NCBI GenBank assembly: GCA_964036665.1
Contig: OZ038527.1
Location: forward strand, 21,102,221-21,166,220
Direction: 5' to 3'
Source of the DNA: Gordius sp. MW1
Taxonomy: Eukaryota > Nematomorpha > Gordioida > Gordea > Gordiidae
DNA length: 64,000 nucleotides
This document shows, one piece after another, positions 42,420-56,300 of this stretch. The stretch's first letter is position 1. Each line of letters begins with the position of its first letter. The position numbers and the translations under genes are program-made. The notes under the pieces were generated by a model. The model was not told the DNA's origin. It searched no databases and saw only the letters and a program-made list of their open reading frames with translations.

Positions 42420-44220
42420 TTGTTTTATTTTGCCTTTGTGTTTAATTTTGCCACTTTTTGATCTGATTGTATTATATTTATTAGCCTGCTAGTGCTAGAG
42501 TATTTGTAAAAATCCCGACGCGAGGGTATTCTTGAGGTACATTTTACCCCTTTTTTAAACCATCACGCTGATAAGTTTATAGATTTTAAAAGAGAATGAT
42601 TGGAGTGGGCCACGTCTATATATAGTCTCTAATTAACACATAACCATTTGAAATGGGCGTTGAGATGATGAATGTTTAAGTAACGAGAAAAATATAATTT
42701 TTTCATTCTTAATTTAATACATTACATAATTATAATTTAATATAAAACATCATAAAAATACACCTTTTTTATACTTTATAATATACAAAAAAAACCATGG
42801 ACTCGGTTGGCCTTATTTATTCTATGCACGACCCGAGCCAGCTTGTTACATTAAGGCCCGTCCGCGGCCCGTTGTTTCCTTAAAGCGAAAGCTTGCGCGT
42901 AATTTCGCTCGTGCAGATATCTAAGCGAAATTGTTCTCAATAAAAAATATTTATTTATAATGAAAAATATAGCTAAATAACTCAAAACTATATAATTAAA
43001 AGGATTATATTAAGGTTGCATAAAATTATATGGCGTATAAAGAGTTTGTACATATTAATCAAAGTCCAAAATAAAACAGGTATATTGGCAAGGAAAATGT
43101 TCAAGTTTGTAAAATAATACCATTGTTAAAACTACGCCTGGATTTCGAATCGAATATTTTTAGTATTCGATTCGAATTCAAAAATTTTATTTAAAATAAT
43201 ATTCGATTCGAGATCCGTCGAAAATTTAAATAAGGATGCGAAGATTCGAAAAAAATTTTAAGACTCGATTTGAATATTTTCCAGTAGGTGACCATATACC
43301 ATGTTGATTTAAAATTTCATTTAGCCCTTAATACCTTGTTGTGCAAAATATAAATGCCAAAATTACTTTTCATATAATTTTTAAAATAAAATGGGGGCGA
43401 CCTTAATAACTTGAGGAAGAGCTATATGTTATTTTTTTAAATAAAATAGTTTATTTAATCATAAATATACATAATTAAAAATGAAATTTTGATATAAAAT
43501 AGTTTAACCTATATCAATGTATAGGATGATCTGGAGTCTATGTATAATAAAATCGAATATAAATAAATTTTACTTTTGACATATGGATTGGGTAAAAAGT
43601 TAAAAGGCACGAGCTTTTTTCCAATTATACAAAACACATAAGACTACTTGACCTTCTAAGGGTCTATCATATTTGCATCTTGTAATTTAAAAAGGGGATC
43701 AAATCCATTTTAACACATAATACTCAAAAACTTTTTTAATCATAAAGTTTATTAATGCTAGCCATTTATTTTCAATAAACATTTATCAGTCAATTTTAAG
43801 TTAAAATAGTTTAAAACTATAAATTACCGAAATCATATAGATGTAAGTGGTTGCATATAGTATAATTGAGTAAGCAGTAAAATATAAATATGTTTATGCT
43901 CTAGGGTAAAAACTACACATGGTTTAAAGGGTAAAAAAGCGGTAGGTGGGTGCTATTATATGATGTAAAAATGATGGTAAATAGCTGCAAAATTGTGTAA
44001 AAAATTGTCAAAAAGTAAGGTGTAAGTAATCACAATGAAAGAGGGCTTGGGTAGAAATGCTTGAGAGAACAATGATTAAAATACTGGAAACACGCGATCC
44101 TTTCTCCCTCATTTTAGACAATTTCTCAGTTTAAAAGTATGTGAAAAATTGAAAAGATTACATTGTATGATAGAAATGAAAATAAATTGATAATTATGAA
44201 AAAAGGTGCTGAAGACATTT
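42420..44220. other. AT-rich DNA 3' of beta-catenin
   Basis: No gene seen. A short cluster of ATTCGAATCGAATATT-type inverted repeats at 43,140-43,270 may be another small transposon end. Confidence 0.45.
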
Positions 44221-44354
44221 TCAAAGGTCGGTATCGAACCAATTGCCAGTTAAGAGCCTCCGTTGGGTATATTTTACATGACCTGCATGCCTGGGTTGCC
44301 CGCCCTGGTGTTGAGCTTGTTGTTCGTAGGACATGGGCATGCTCATGGCTTGAC
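44221..44354 (-). CDS. CTNNB1: beta-catenin terminal exon with WFDTDL PDZ ligand
   Basis: Last coding exon, phase 1 entry (G|GT, Gly): [18 protein letters not shown], then NWFDTDL and TGA at 44,221-44,223. The six-residue ending is identical to that of vertebrate beta-catenin. Confidence 0.88.
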
Positions 44355-47300
44355 CTGTATGGAGGTAGAGTACTTTAAAATGATATATTAGTAATCTAAT
44401 AATATTAAACAATTTATTTAATATGAGAGTTGATAAAGAGTCTTATAAAAAACTTTGATAAAAACATAGACTACGAGGAATGGTAAAGCTACATTACATG
44501 GGCGTAGCCAGGTTTTGGATTAGGGGGGAGGCTAAACGTTTAAAACCTCAATCAGGGGGGCGGACAAAACCTAAATTTTTTTAATTTTAAGGGTTTTTGC
44601 ATTGAAATTTTTTTTCGTCATTTAGGAGAGGGGGTACGTCCCCCCTGGCTACGCCCATGTAAAGCTCCACAGATTATAAAGGGCTCCAAAACAATAAAAA
44701 AGCTTATAGGGGGGAGGCATTTCGTAGAAAACTAAAGGTTCTAAACATATTCACATCCTATTCTTTGTATTATTACCACTCACCCACCCCTAAAACCACA
44801 CTGTTTTCACAAGCAACACTTAGTATTTAAGGCAAAAAATATTCCTCGCTAACAACGAAACTATCATTTTAAAACTTTCCAACTTATGAATGCTTTTTTA
44901 AATATTTACATAGCGGTCTTAATTAACTACACATTATGACCAGTCACCTTATTTGTAATTTTCCCAAAATGTCCATACCATACCAATCAAAATGGTTTTT
45001 TGGCAAAATATCTCCAGCATGTTGTTGATTGCCGAAGTGCACCATTGAGGGCGGCATAGGGGCATGGCCGGGCAGTCCCCCTGGTGACCCGGATGCCAAT
45101 TCTGAAGGGGTGCGGATTGGGGGGCCTGACTCCCACCGAAATGTTGCTGCTGAGGGTGAGAATGCTGATAGTGCTGACCGCCTCCCGCGTTAAAATGAGA
45201 CGGAGTCGTGGGGTGTGGCTGTAAGTGTGAAATCCCCCATTACCCACGGGCACGCCATACTGTGGGGGTGGAGCAACGGCTGAGTGTGGAGGGCGGGCGG
45301 ATCCAGAAAGGGGCGGGCCCTGCATCATCAGCATGTTAGATGGGGGTGGGTGGGGTGCGGGCGGTGGGGCAAAGTAATCAGAAGAGACCTAAAAAGGTGA
45401 AAAATATCGTAGATGCAACGCTGAATATTGACATCTCAACTCATTAAAATATTTTGGTAAGCTTGATTTAAAAATGAGTTTGACTGGGCCTATCAATAAT
45501 ATATAAAAGATTTAATACTCTTCCTCAAGTTATTAAGGCCACTGCTATCTTTGTACATATAAAAATTTTGTAATTTATATGAAAAGTTGTATTGGCAATT
45601 ACGTTATTTGATATAATGAAACTGGTGTTAAACAATCTAATAAATTGCACGATAGGGTTTTAAAAAATATGAGGGCTTAATAAAATTTTAAATAAATAAA
45701 GTATATGGTCTCCTTTATAATTAAGAGAGAGGGTTATATAAAATTATTTCAAAATGATAAGAAGAATAATAAATTTTTCTTTCAAATTTTGGCAATCTTA
45801 TGATATCGCCTATTTACATTTTTCCATGTAATTTAAAGTTATGAACCGCTTTTTAATTACCTATTTTTTAGTTCTACAAAACAAAATGTTAATTTTAGTA
45901 GTTCCTCGCTTTTAAATTCAGTGTATGTAAGCTAGTCTACCCATTAAATTTATACAAAATACACTTTGTATTTTATGGGTAGGGAGAAAATGCAAAAATA
46001 TAAGAGGAGAGGATCTACATAGGAACGGTAAAGGAAAAACCTAAAAAATTCAACTAAGACACACTCACCAACGACCTTTTGTGGGTATATCTAGATAACA
46101 ACTAGGCAAATAGCGAGTTATCAAGAATCCATCCTGTGTTAAAATGCGTGCAACCGAAAAAAAAATTAGGTAAAGTTTTAAAAGAAGCGTACAACCACGT
46201 CAAACATGTTTTTAATTGCTATGCAATTTATGGGCTCACTTTCCATTTTGTTTTGTCTTGCTATTCGGCGTGCGCTATTCGGCGTGGCGTGCGCTATTCG
46301 GCGTGGCGTGCGCTATTCGGCGTGCGCACCGAACGTGGATGTCACGCACCGAGTGTCTTGTTTTGTTACTTTTAATTTTTGTTAATTTAACCAGTTTTTG
46401 GGTTCGAATTCCGGGTTTTTTTTTTGACTATTATGATTGTTCCTGTTACTACCATTGCTATTATGACTTTTTAGCCGTCCGTTGGGTGCTGACCAATGAA
46501 AAAAATGACCATTGGCCAAAATGTGAATCCAAGTTTATTTTTTCGTTTTTTTTTGCCTATTATGATTGTTCCTGTTACTACCATTGCTATTATGACTTTT
46601 TGGCCGTCCGTTGGCTGCTGACCAATGAAAATGACTATTGGCCAAAATGTGAATCCAAGTTTATTTTTTTGTTTTTTTCGACTATTATGATTGTTCTTGT
46701 TACTACCATTGATAATAAGACTTTTTGGCCGTCCGTTGGCTGCTGACCGATGGAAAAAATGACCATTGGCCAAAATGTGAATCCAAGTATATTTTTTCGT
46801 TTTTTTCGACTATTATGATTGTTCTTGTTACTACCATTGATAATAAGACGTTTTGGCCGTCCGTTGGGTGCTGACCAATGAAAAAAATGACCATTGGTCA
46901 AAATGTGAATCCAAGTATATTTTTTCCGTTTTTTCCGCCTATTATGATTGTTCTTGTTACTACCATTGCTATTATGACTTTTTGGTCGTCCGTTGGGTGC
47001 TGACCAATGAAAAAAATGACCATTGGCCAAAATGTGAATCCAAGTTTATTTTTTCCGTTTTTTTTCGCTAACATTGATTTATAGACCATCTGTTGGTACT
47101 GACCAATTAAATAAAATGACCATTGGCCAAAATGAGATTCGAAAATTTTTTTTTCGTTTTTGTTTTGACTTATAAATTTATATCCACTTTTACCGTGTCC
47201 TGGCTGCTGACCAATGAAAAAAATGACTATTGGCCAAAATGTGATTCGAAAATTAGTTTTTTGTTTTTTTTTGACTATTATGAATTTATAACCGCTTTTA

Positions 47301-50300
47301 CCCTGTCCTGGCTGCTTTCAAATCTTCTTTTATTATTAAACAAACATTTGCTTTTTATATTTCTACTAACTGTTTGGTATCCATTACAAAAATAAAACAT
47401 GTCATTTTAATTTTTATTCCTTTTCTTTGTGTTTGGTAAATTGCATATAATTTTAGAATTACTATTTATAATTAAATCCTTTTTTTACAAACCTATAGAG
47501 GCTTTAATAAACATATATTTAAAATTTGAGATGTGTTACTCTATTGGTTTTAAAATTATGATCATTTTAAGAATGGGGTCCTACAAACCCCATAAGTCCA
47601 CTTCGTAGGTCGGGTGGGGTAATAATGACCCCAAGCCGTTTTAAAATGCTGTACAAAATAAATTAGTTGTCTCTAATTATAGGCATAAAATTTAAACCAC
47701 TTGATCAAATAGGCAAATTAATATATTAATGAACATATAAGAGTTGAAATATTATTCTTGCAAATTTTGGCAAGTTTATATATTATAAAATATCTAAGCT
47801 ATAGCTATATAAAGTTTGGGGTATTTTTATAGTTCTAGAATGCATATAACAATTAGTTAACTCCATGTTTTACCAATGTATAGCTCAATCGATGTGCTAT
47901 AGGATGTATTAAATTTCCCTCTGTAGCATTTACTTTAATTCACCAATTAAGTTAAATCTTGTAAAGAAAGTAGTGAAACTAGGAGGAAAAATTGTATATT
48001 ATTATATAGCAATTAAAAGGGGAAAGGGGGAAATTATTCCTTCGTTATTTTATATTGATTTTTTTTTTCAATGGCGCTATGCGAAGGTTAAACCCCTACC
48101 CCTATCTTCCTCTCATATCCGCCCACCGCTAGGGGGCGGGAATGGAGGAGATGAAGAAAGGGAGAGAGATTATCTCTCATTATTTCACAATATTGGCATT
48201 AATTAGATTATTTTGTCATATATATTAATGTTGTTATCCCAAATCGAGCAAAACCAAAGGTTATATCTTGGGAATGAAATCAAATTCAAAGTGTTTTACA
48301 TTCCTTTTTGTTAATTTTTTTTGATTAAATAATGTTTTTGTAGATAAAGAATCTCTTATAAAAAATGAATTTAATTTAGAGAGTTGAAATGAAGCATAGT
48401 TAAGCTAAATATTATTATAACAAATTTATTTGTTTTTTAAAAAATAAACAAATAAACGACATTTAAAAATCAATTTTTTGGTAAAAAAATACATTTAGAC
48501 AAGCTATTTTGTTTTAAACAGATATTATTTCAATGAAAAGTTATCATAATTAAAAACATTAAATAAAATATAAAGTCAAAGACGTTTAATTTTTTGATTT
48601 CACCCCCCCCCCTTGCCTAGTTACCCCCTCCTTGCCTTTTATATTTTAGCAAATAAATTAATATAAAATTAGTAATACACTAAAGAAAGCCTAACCTAGA
48701 CGAGGATAATTGTTGTTATAACTGGAAACATTCTTTACGACAATCTGGATTTTTGAATTAATAATAGAATTTTTAAAGTATATTTGATTATTTAATATTC
48801 ACATTTTATTTTACAAAACAATCCCTTGCTACATAGCCAGCTTCTGCCAAATTAAAAAAATACTATCTTTTTCTTCTTCAAATTTTTATCACATGCAAAA
48901 CATACGTTATAAAACGGCGAGTAAAATTGAGGGTTTAAATTTAAATGAATTTTCATTTATTTTTTTTGGACAAAAAAGTAGATTTTTATGTTGTGTAACT
49001 AGCATGGGAATAGTAGCCAAGGGGGAAACCCTAGCAATTATCCTACCACCTATAGGCATTCTCGCCCCTTCCCACCTTTCTCGCCCATAAATTGCATAGC
49101 AAATATGCTACATTTATACGGAGAATAGATGAGTCGTCCTCCCTTCTCTTCTCCTCCTTTCCCGGGGGTCTGGAGGCGGAGCCCCCAGGAGATGGGGGTT
49201 TGGGGGCGTAGCCCCAACGGGGGTTTGGGGGCAGAGTCCCCAGCAGAGGGTTTGGGGGCGAAGCCCCCAAGAAGGTCTGGGGGCGAAGCCCCCAAGGCCA
49301 AGGGGGTCTGGGGGCGAAGCCCCCAGTTACGCATTTTTTTCATATATTTCGCTTTTTGCTGCCTTATACCGTCTCTAGCTTGATTTGAAAATTTAATATT
49401 CATATATCTCCTAGCAAGGGCGTGGCCAGCATTCGAATTAAAGGGGGCACTAATAACTTAAGGGGGGGGGGGTCAAATGATCATTTTTAAAAATTTAGCC
49501 ATAATTAAGAGGGTGGCAGTAGAGACCTGCACGGGTCACGCGAAACCCGACCCGACCCGGCTCGACCCGAGGTCGGGTCGGGTTCGATAAAGACACCTTT
49601 GGGTCGGGTCGGGTTGAAAATTTTAGAATGCTTTCGGGTCGGGTCGGGTTGGATTTATAGAGTCGGGTCAAAGGATATAAATCTTACATTACAAAATGAA
49701 CGAAACGTATTTGTTAAATTAATGCTATTATCTATAATTTATTGTAAAACAATATGGAATTGTATAACTAATTATTATAATCATTCATATAATCAATTTC
49801 CTTTTCTATTTTTTTAATTCGTTTAATTTGGAGGCAAATTTAAATTTAAAGCTGAATCCCGAAAGGTAAAATATTAACAAATGATTATTTATTAGTGTTT
49901 ATAGTCTATAGTCTACCAGTAGCGAGAGGTCATTTTCCACTGCTGGGAGAATTAGAGAAGAGAGAAGGGCTAATTTACGCCCCGAAATTGTAGACGCCAC
50001 AATATTTATACATAATTATAGTAAATCAATTTAATAAATTTATTAATCAAATTTTGTGTGATCATTTCTGTCGAATAAATTTTTTATCCTCAAATTTATC
50101 TACTTGGTCGGGTCCGGGTTGATTAAAAACGCTTTAGGGTCGTGTCGGGTTGAAATTTTAAAAACGCTTTAGGGTCGGGTCGGGTTCGGGTTGAAATTTT
50201 AAAACGCTTTCGGGTCGGGTCGGGTTGAAAAAAAGTGACTTTGCAGGCCTCAAGGTGGCAGCCGCCCCTCCCCTAGCTACGTCAATGTCTCCTAGTATAG

Positions 50301-53300
50301 TGAGGAGTGCTAAGTTTGTAAAAAGCCAAAAGTTATAGCAGTTATTGGAAAAAGAGACAAAAGCCGCTAGGGCCAGTCTATAGGTAAGTGTTAAAATTCA
50401 GCACCCCCATCTAAAAACCCTAAACAAAACAAATACGTTCAATCGCGACAGTTTCCTTAATTTTTGGAAATCTTAATGCAAAAATCATGTCAATCTTAAA
50501 ACACACGCATACAATCAAAAAACTCAAGAAAAGTGGAATTATAGCTAAAATGGCGCGGAGAAATACACGAGAATTAATGCCTGCTACCTGCCCCAGTTCA
50601 TGCCGCGATTGCTGAGCGGCTCCGTTGATATTATTGGGATTGTTACTGTTATTGTTGGTGCCAGAGAGGGTGTGGGTATTGAAGAGGGAAGTGGTTAGCT
50701 CCAAAGATAGTCTCTTGTAATCTTGAGGTTTATCCTCGGACATCCTAAATAGCAAGGCTGCCGCGTACGTCGCTACAATTGTTTGCGTTTACAAGGAGAA
50801 CATTCAAATTTAATGCAAAAATTTGTAAAAAGGGATGGGGGCTTTGTTTGGTCAACCCTAGGTTCAACTAAGACTAACGGTAGACTCTGGTATGTTTATG
50901 TTGACTAAAACCAAAAGTCGATTTACAACACTACAATTTTCACATAATTATATAAATAAATATTTTGTGGTGACATACAAAAACTAAGGCTGGACCATAA
51001 TTAACGACGCCGGTGAGGTGGAGTTTAAATAAACTATAGCACACCTCTCTTTAATAAGTTATCTCTCATTATTGCTATGATTTTTACGATTCCCTAACAA
51101 TTTTGGGCCTATGATGGATTCTGACAACGACAAAAATACGTCATTAAGAGAACAACTACATACATAATTTCTCCTGCCACCTCTTGTCTCATTAAATTTT
51201 GTACAACTTAGGGCCCGTCTTAATATAAGATTCAACTTCAAGCGCTATATTATTGTTTGTCTAAATATGCGATATACATGTCGTGGAATCAACAATTTTA
51301 GTTTAGTTACCATATGAATATGCATTAATAAGCGTAATTAAAGGATAAATATTTGTTTTACGAGCAAAAACACAAAAATAGAACAAAAACGACGTGACGC
51401 TCGTATTAAGACGCGGCTATGTTTTAACATGCATTCGCTCTTTTAATCTAGATTCAAAATCGCGTATTAAGACGCACCCTTAGAGAGCTCCTGGGCGTGC
51501 TCCCAAAACCGATAAACATGTGACCCCTCCGTATAATTACACGCCAAGCCTTTCTCTTTGCCAGCAATAGACATTCTGCCTTCAAAATACATTTTCCAAC
51601 CTAAAAGATTTTCCACGTTTTCGAACGCTCACTTTATACGTGTCAACTCTTACGTCAGCGTCAATCCCTTTAAATTACTGAGCATTATGAATCAAAATTA
51701 TTAAGCATTAAACTTACCAACACCTTCGTTGGGAGAATGCAAAAGATCGGTTAGGGGTGCGGTGGCCCCTTCTTGTTTAATCAATTCGACAACCTCCTTT
51801 TCAGCGGCCAATTCACAAAGCACACCCGCCGCCACTCTTTGTGTGTCCTCGATGTCCAATTACAAGAGCTAGGCAAAACAAAATCGATCGATCGATAAAA
51901 CAACAATATTTTTACATTTCAGCGAGATGTATATAAGTTTATTACCTCGCGACAAAAAAATAAATACCGCAAAAAATGGTTTATGAAATATTCTACATAA
52001 GCGAATATGGGAAGGGGTGAATAAAATAGATTGATGCTTGACAGCAGTGGTAGTAGTAGAATAGATAAACAACAACACGCACTTAATTCCTAGTGTTAAA
52101 GAGAAGGGAGCGAACCTACACAGCCTCTAGATTTTCCATCGTCACAACGACCAATCAAATTCACACAAATTCATGGTCATAACACTAACAGCGTGTGTCA
52201 TAACATAACTTTAGATAACTTATTATAATAGATCCCCTATCGATTCAATTGACAAGAGTTCATTTGTAAAAATACCTAAATACCTGAACTCCCTTTATTT
52301 TAAATTTTCTAAGTGTAAAATGTTTTTCAAATGTAAAATGTCTTAAGTTCAGTTTGTTATATACCAAAAAAACAAACCAATTATCCAGCATCACCTTTTA
52401 TTATTTCAATATCTGTAAGTTTATATATAAACACTATAATTTTTACATATGTTGTAATAGTTCCTTCAACAAATCCTACGTATCTCCCAACTCTAGCTAT
52501 TATTCCAACATCCCTTATTTGTAAGTTTATTTATAACATTCTATGATTTTTTAGGAGAGGGTGTATAAGTTCTTCCTACAAATTCGAAGTCTGTAGCGAC
52601 ATAAACATTGAAAATGTAGCAAGTCGACGAAACACATATGTTTTTATCTTCCTCCAATTTCATCGGTTCATATAATTAACGTTCGCTCGCGTTTCGCTTA
52701 TATGTTTGTTTGATTCCCTGTTGTTATAATAAATTCATTTCGAATCATTTTTATTTTGGGTTATAAATAAAGCTAAAGTAGAGAACATATTTCTCTACAA
52801 GTCTCTTGAGCTCCTGCCTCACCTTTTACTATCCCCACATTCCATATTTGTTTTTACAAATGGATTTAATTTTTGTGTAAAAACGAAATAATTAAATTAC
52901 TTAATAAACATAGTATAATAATTTCATTAATTTATAATGTTTGTGTATTAAATTTCTAAGCTTTAATAATATTCACTATAAAGCACAAACTCTTAAAACT
53001 ATAAAATTAGATTATACAACAAAGCTAGAATATTATCATTTGTTAATTGTTAAAGCTTAATTTCATCAAATAAAAGCCTAGGTTAAATGAATGATTTCTT
53101 AAATTAATCCTGAGATTCTTAAAAGTGCAGGAGATATTTAGATAACTCTTTGGTAAAGTTTCTTATTGAATATGACTAATGCTCATAACAAAAATAAGTT
53201 TTAATTCTATGGTTGATATAATAGGAACATATTAAATAAATGATTCCTTAAATTAATACTGAGATTCTTAAAAGTGCATGAGATATCTAGATAACTCTTA

Positions 53301-56300
53301 AGTAAAGTTTTTTATTGAATATGACTAATTTTGCTCATAACATAAATAACTTTTTTAATTTTATGATTGATATAATAAGAACTGCTTTAGGATATTGTTA
53401 TGGTCTTTTAACTAAAACCATAAGGGCAAGACCTATATGAATGCTAAAAAACATATTTTTTCCTCATTGTTTAACTTTGATTTCGTAATATCTATTAATC
53501 AATTCAACTGATCAGAAAATGTAAATATTTTTAGAAGGTCTTTTTTAATCACCTAAGGTGCTTATTGTAAATGCTTCCTCAAAGACCTTTTCCATAAAGA
53601 TTATATTATTTTTATGCCATTTTGTTTCTTACCTCCTCCAGATCCTCTGCTATAACACAATGTAAAATTATAAATGTTTATAAGATTAACTACACATATA
53701 ATTACATGCATATTTAAGATTGAGATATGGGTTTATAAGAATTTTGATAAGCCACTGCCTACACAGATTATATAAAGTTGTCCATGATATTAAGCATTTT
53801 GTTTACAAGTTTTAGGTATAAATTACAATTGTTTTAATAATCAGTTCAGTTGTTAATATAAAACTATATATATAATTTATAATATTTAATTCATAAAAAA
53901 AACTAATACATATTTATTTATAATTTTAGGTACAATTAAATTTAAAATGACTCTTCATATGTTAAAAGTTTGAGATGCAATTGTTTAATTTTAATTATTC
54001 ATAGACCTTGTGATTTGAGGAAATTCCTAGGTTTTGCATTCTTTAAAGGGGATGGTGAAAAATGATTATTGGTGCATTTATAAAATTGTTTTAATAATTT
54101 AATTCAATCCATTTTTTTGGCTTACAATTACGCCACCCCCCCCCCCCCCCCCTTATGATGAACATTTGACAACGTCGTGTTCATTATGTGAGTTGTATAA
54201 TCCGCTATTCAAGGAGCTCCAGAGAAAGTATGAAAAGAGTGGCTCCTTGGAAATCCGAGGGTACTGTTGCAAAATTAATGTTTTATATAAACTTATATTT
54301 TTTATAGTGGCATTTTTTATTAAATGAAACTATAAAATTCATATGCGAGGTAAACATTCGAAAATTGCGATAGCGTCGATAGCGTTGAAATGACAAATCT
54401 TATTTATTTATATTTAGTTTCCTAAAATCAATTAAACTGTTCATATGCTATCGGCTTGAGAGACAACTATTTAACATCAATTTATTGTTATTATGAAACC
54501 ATTATTATATAGCTGATTATAATCAATCAATATATTACATATGATGAATAGTGACTGTTCATATGTTTTAAGTTTGAGATGCAATTTAAGATAAATTGAT
54601 ATAAAACTTAATACATAATTATAAGTTATTATAAAAAAAAATATTATATAATTATATAACGAACTAATATATACTTACTAATTTGTATTTAGTACTATCT
54701 AATATTAAGTTAACTACTCATGTGTTATAGATTTGAGAGCCAACTATTTAATATGAAATCATTGTTATTAAAAACCTTTTCTATATAGCTAATTATTATA
54801 TATTTACTATAATATTAATGTTTTATGTTATTGTATTAAATTAAATTTTTACATACAATTATTTTTTAATATTAATATTATGCGTTAGATATATTGTCTA
54901 ATTTGTCAATGGTGTCTAGAGGGTAAAATATCTTGATGTTGCACATGATTCGAAGGGAGGGAGACCTCAAGTTTGGGGTATATTGTCAATGTAGATAGAT
55001 AGCGATAAGTTAATTTTGTTTATAATTTAAAAAGTTAATGTGCTACGATTAAAAAAAACTTGTAAATACATTCTTAACAATTTTATCTAGGAATTAAGTC
55101 CATTAAATAAAATTTTTACCGATTAATTTGAAACTTATTGACGTTTGAAATACGCTAAAATCGCTGTTTTTGGTAACTTTGACAGCGAATATCTAAAACA
55201 CTTGACGTATTGGGAAATACTAAAGACATATTTGTGTTCACAGTGAAAAATCTACCAGAATCTGCAAACAGTTTGCCGCTTAATTTTTCTTGTTGAACCG
55301 TGTAATCAGACTAATTTGGCTAAAACCTATCCTTTTTTGCTTGTGATTCTAAAATAAAAACTGACATAACGTTTCATTATTATAAGAACTCATCTGCCAT
55401 GGTGTTTTTTTATCGTAAAATTTTACTTAAGCGAGGAATAGAAAAAATTATAAAATATTTTAAATATAATCAGTTTACAAGAAAAAGCTGATTTTTTCAA
55501 GTCCGATTGCAATTTTCAACCCAGATCTTCGCTGCCAATTAACCAAGTACTTATAATTAGGCACGAGGCATACGTTAAAGGCGGCCTTAGCAAAACAGTT
55601 CAGTTGGTCTTTATATTTAAAAGAGTGCGTTAGAGAAAAGTGATTAAAAGAAGAAATAACAGTTTGCGGCCTGAATCAAAATATTTTAAATTTTAAGTCA
55701 TCATACCTATACCCTTTCGATAATTGCGAGATCCTACAACTTAGTTTTTCAAATATAGTAAGCGTTGCCATTAGATCAGGTTTGAAAAAGTTAGAGTTAA
55801 ATCCAAAACTATCAACATAAGACATTTATTTGCAAAAGACTAAACATTTTAACGACTCTATAAACAGGTATGGGGTAGGCAAAAACCAAACAAAATTATA
55901 AGTCCAAATCAAGCGGCGCGGCCCGCTCCAGTTTAATTTATGCCAAAACGTAACCCTACAATTATATTTAATAATTCGTCAAGCTGAAGAACACGAGTTT
56001 ATACTGGATAATTTAGGTGCAAAATCAATTAATATCGATTCCTTCTCCATGTCGATATTTACTTATCGCAAATGAAGGCCCCCAAAACTTCAAATCTCAT
56101 CTATGAACCATGATGCGTTTCAAACCCGTTTTTACAACAACCAAAATGTTTAAAAAAATGTCAAAAATATAGCCACTGAAACTCTAACATGCAGGCTAGC
56201 GATAGATGCAAGTCGCTAAATAGCGACACTTTCAAACGGGGTGGGGGGGGGGCGTGCGAAAGTGAGTATACCGTACCTGCACGAAGATGGGTATGATGTT

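Larger units (their letters stand above)
45389..50587. other. beta-catenin intron: what it holds
   Basis: 5.2-kb intron between the TSLFNT exon and the tail exon. Besides the repeats listed separately, 47,330-49,050 is AT-rich DNA with a C run at 48,602 and a small purine-rich patch at 48,020-48,170; I see no gene in it. Confidence 0.6.

Noticed and set aside
45205..45252. A 29-nt intron (GTGGGTAATGG to CTTACAG) to explain the first frame shift in the beta-catenin tail
   Set aside because: Far below any plausible animal intron, and a single missing G explains both this shift and the second one with correct final phase.
46471..47089. Minus-strand ORFs of 60-131 codons with the same repeats
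   Set aside because: Same minisatellite in inverse orientation; no codon bias or domain.
49043..49403. Pro/Gly-rich ORFs (PQTP, GASPP repeats)
   Set aside because: By-products of the GGGGGCGAAGCCCCC tandem repeat; frames open on both strands.
51860..51862. Reassignment of TAA to Tyr in the nuclear code
   Set aside because: The 338-aa gene appears to end at TAA, and no other in-frame TAA occurs in the 1,876 codons of KDM5.
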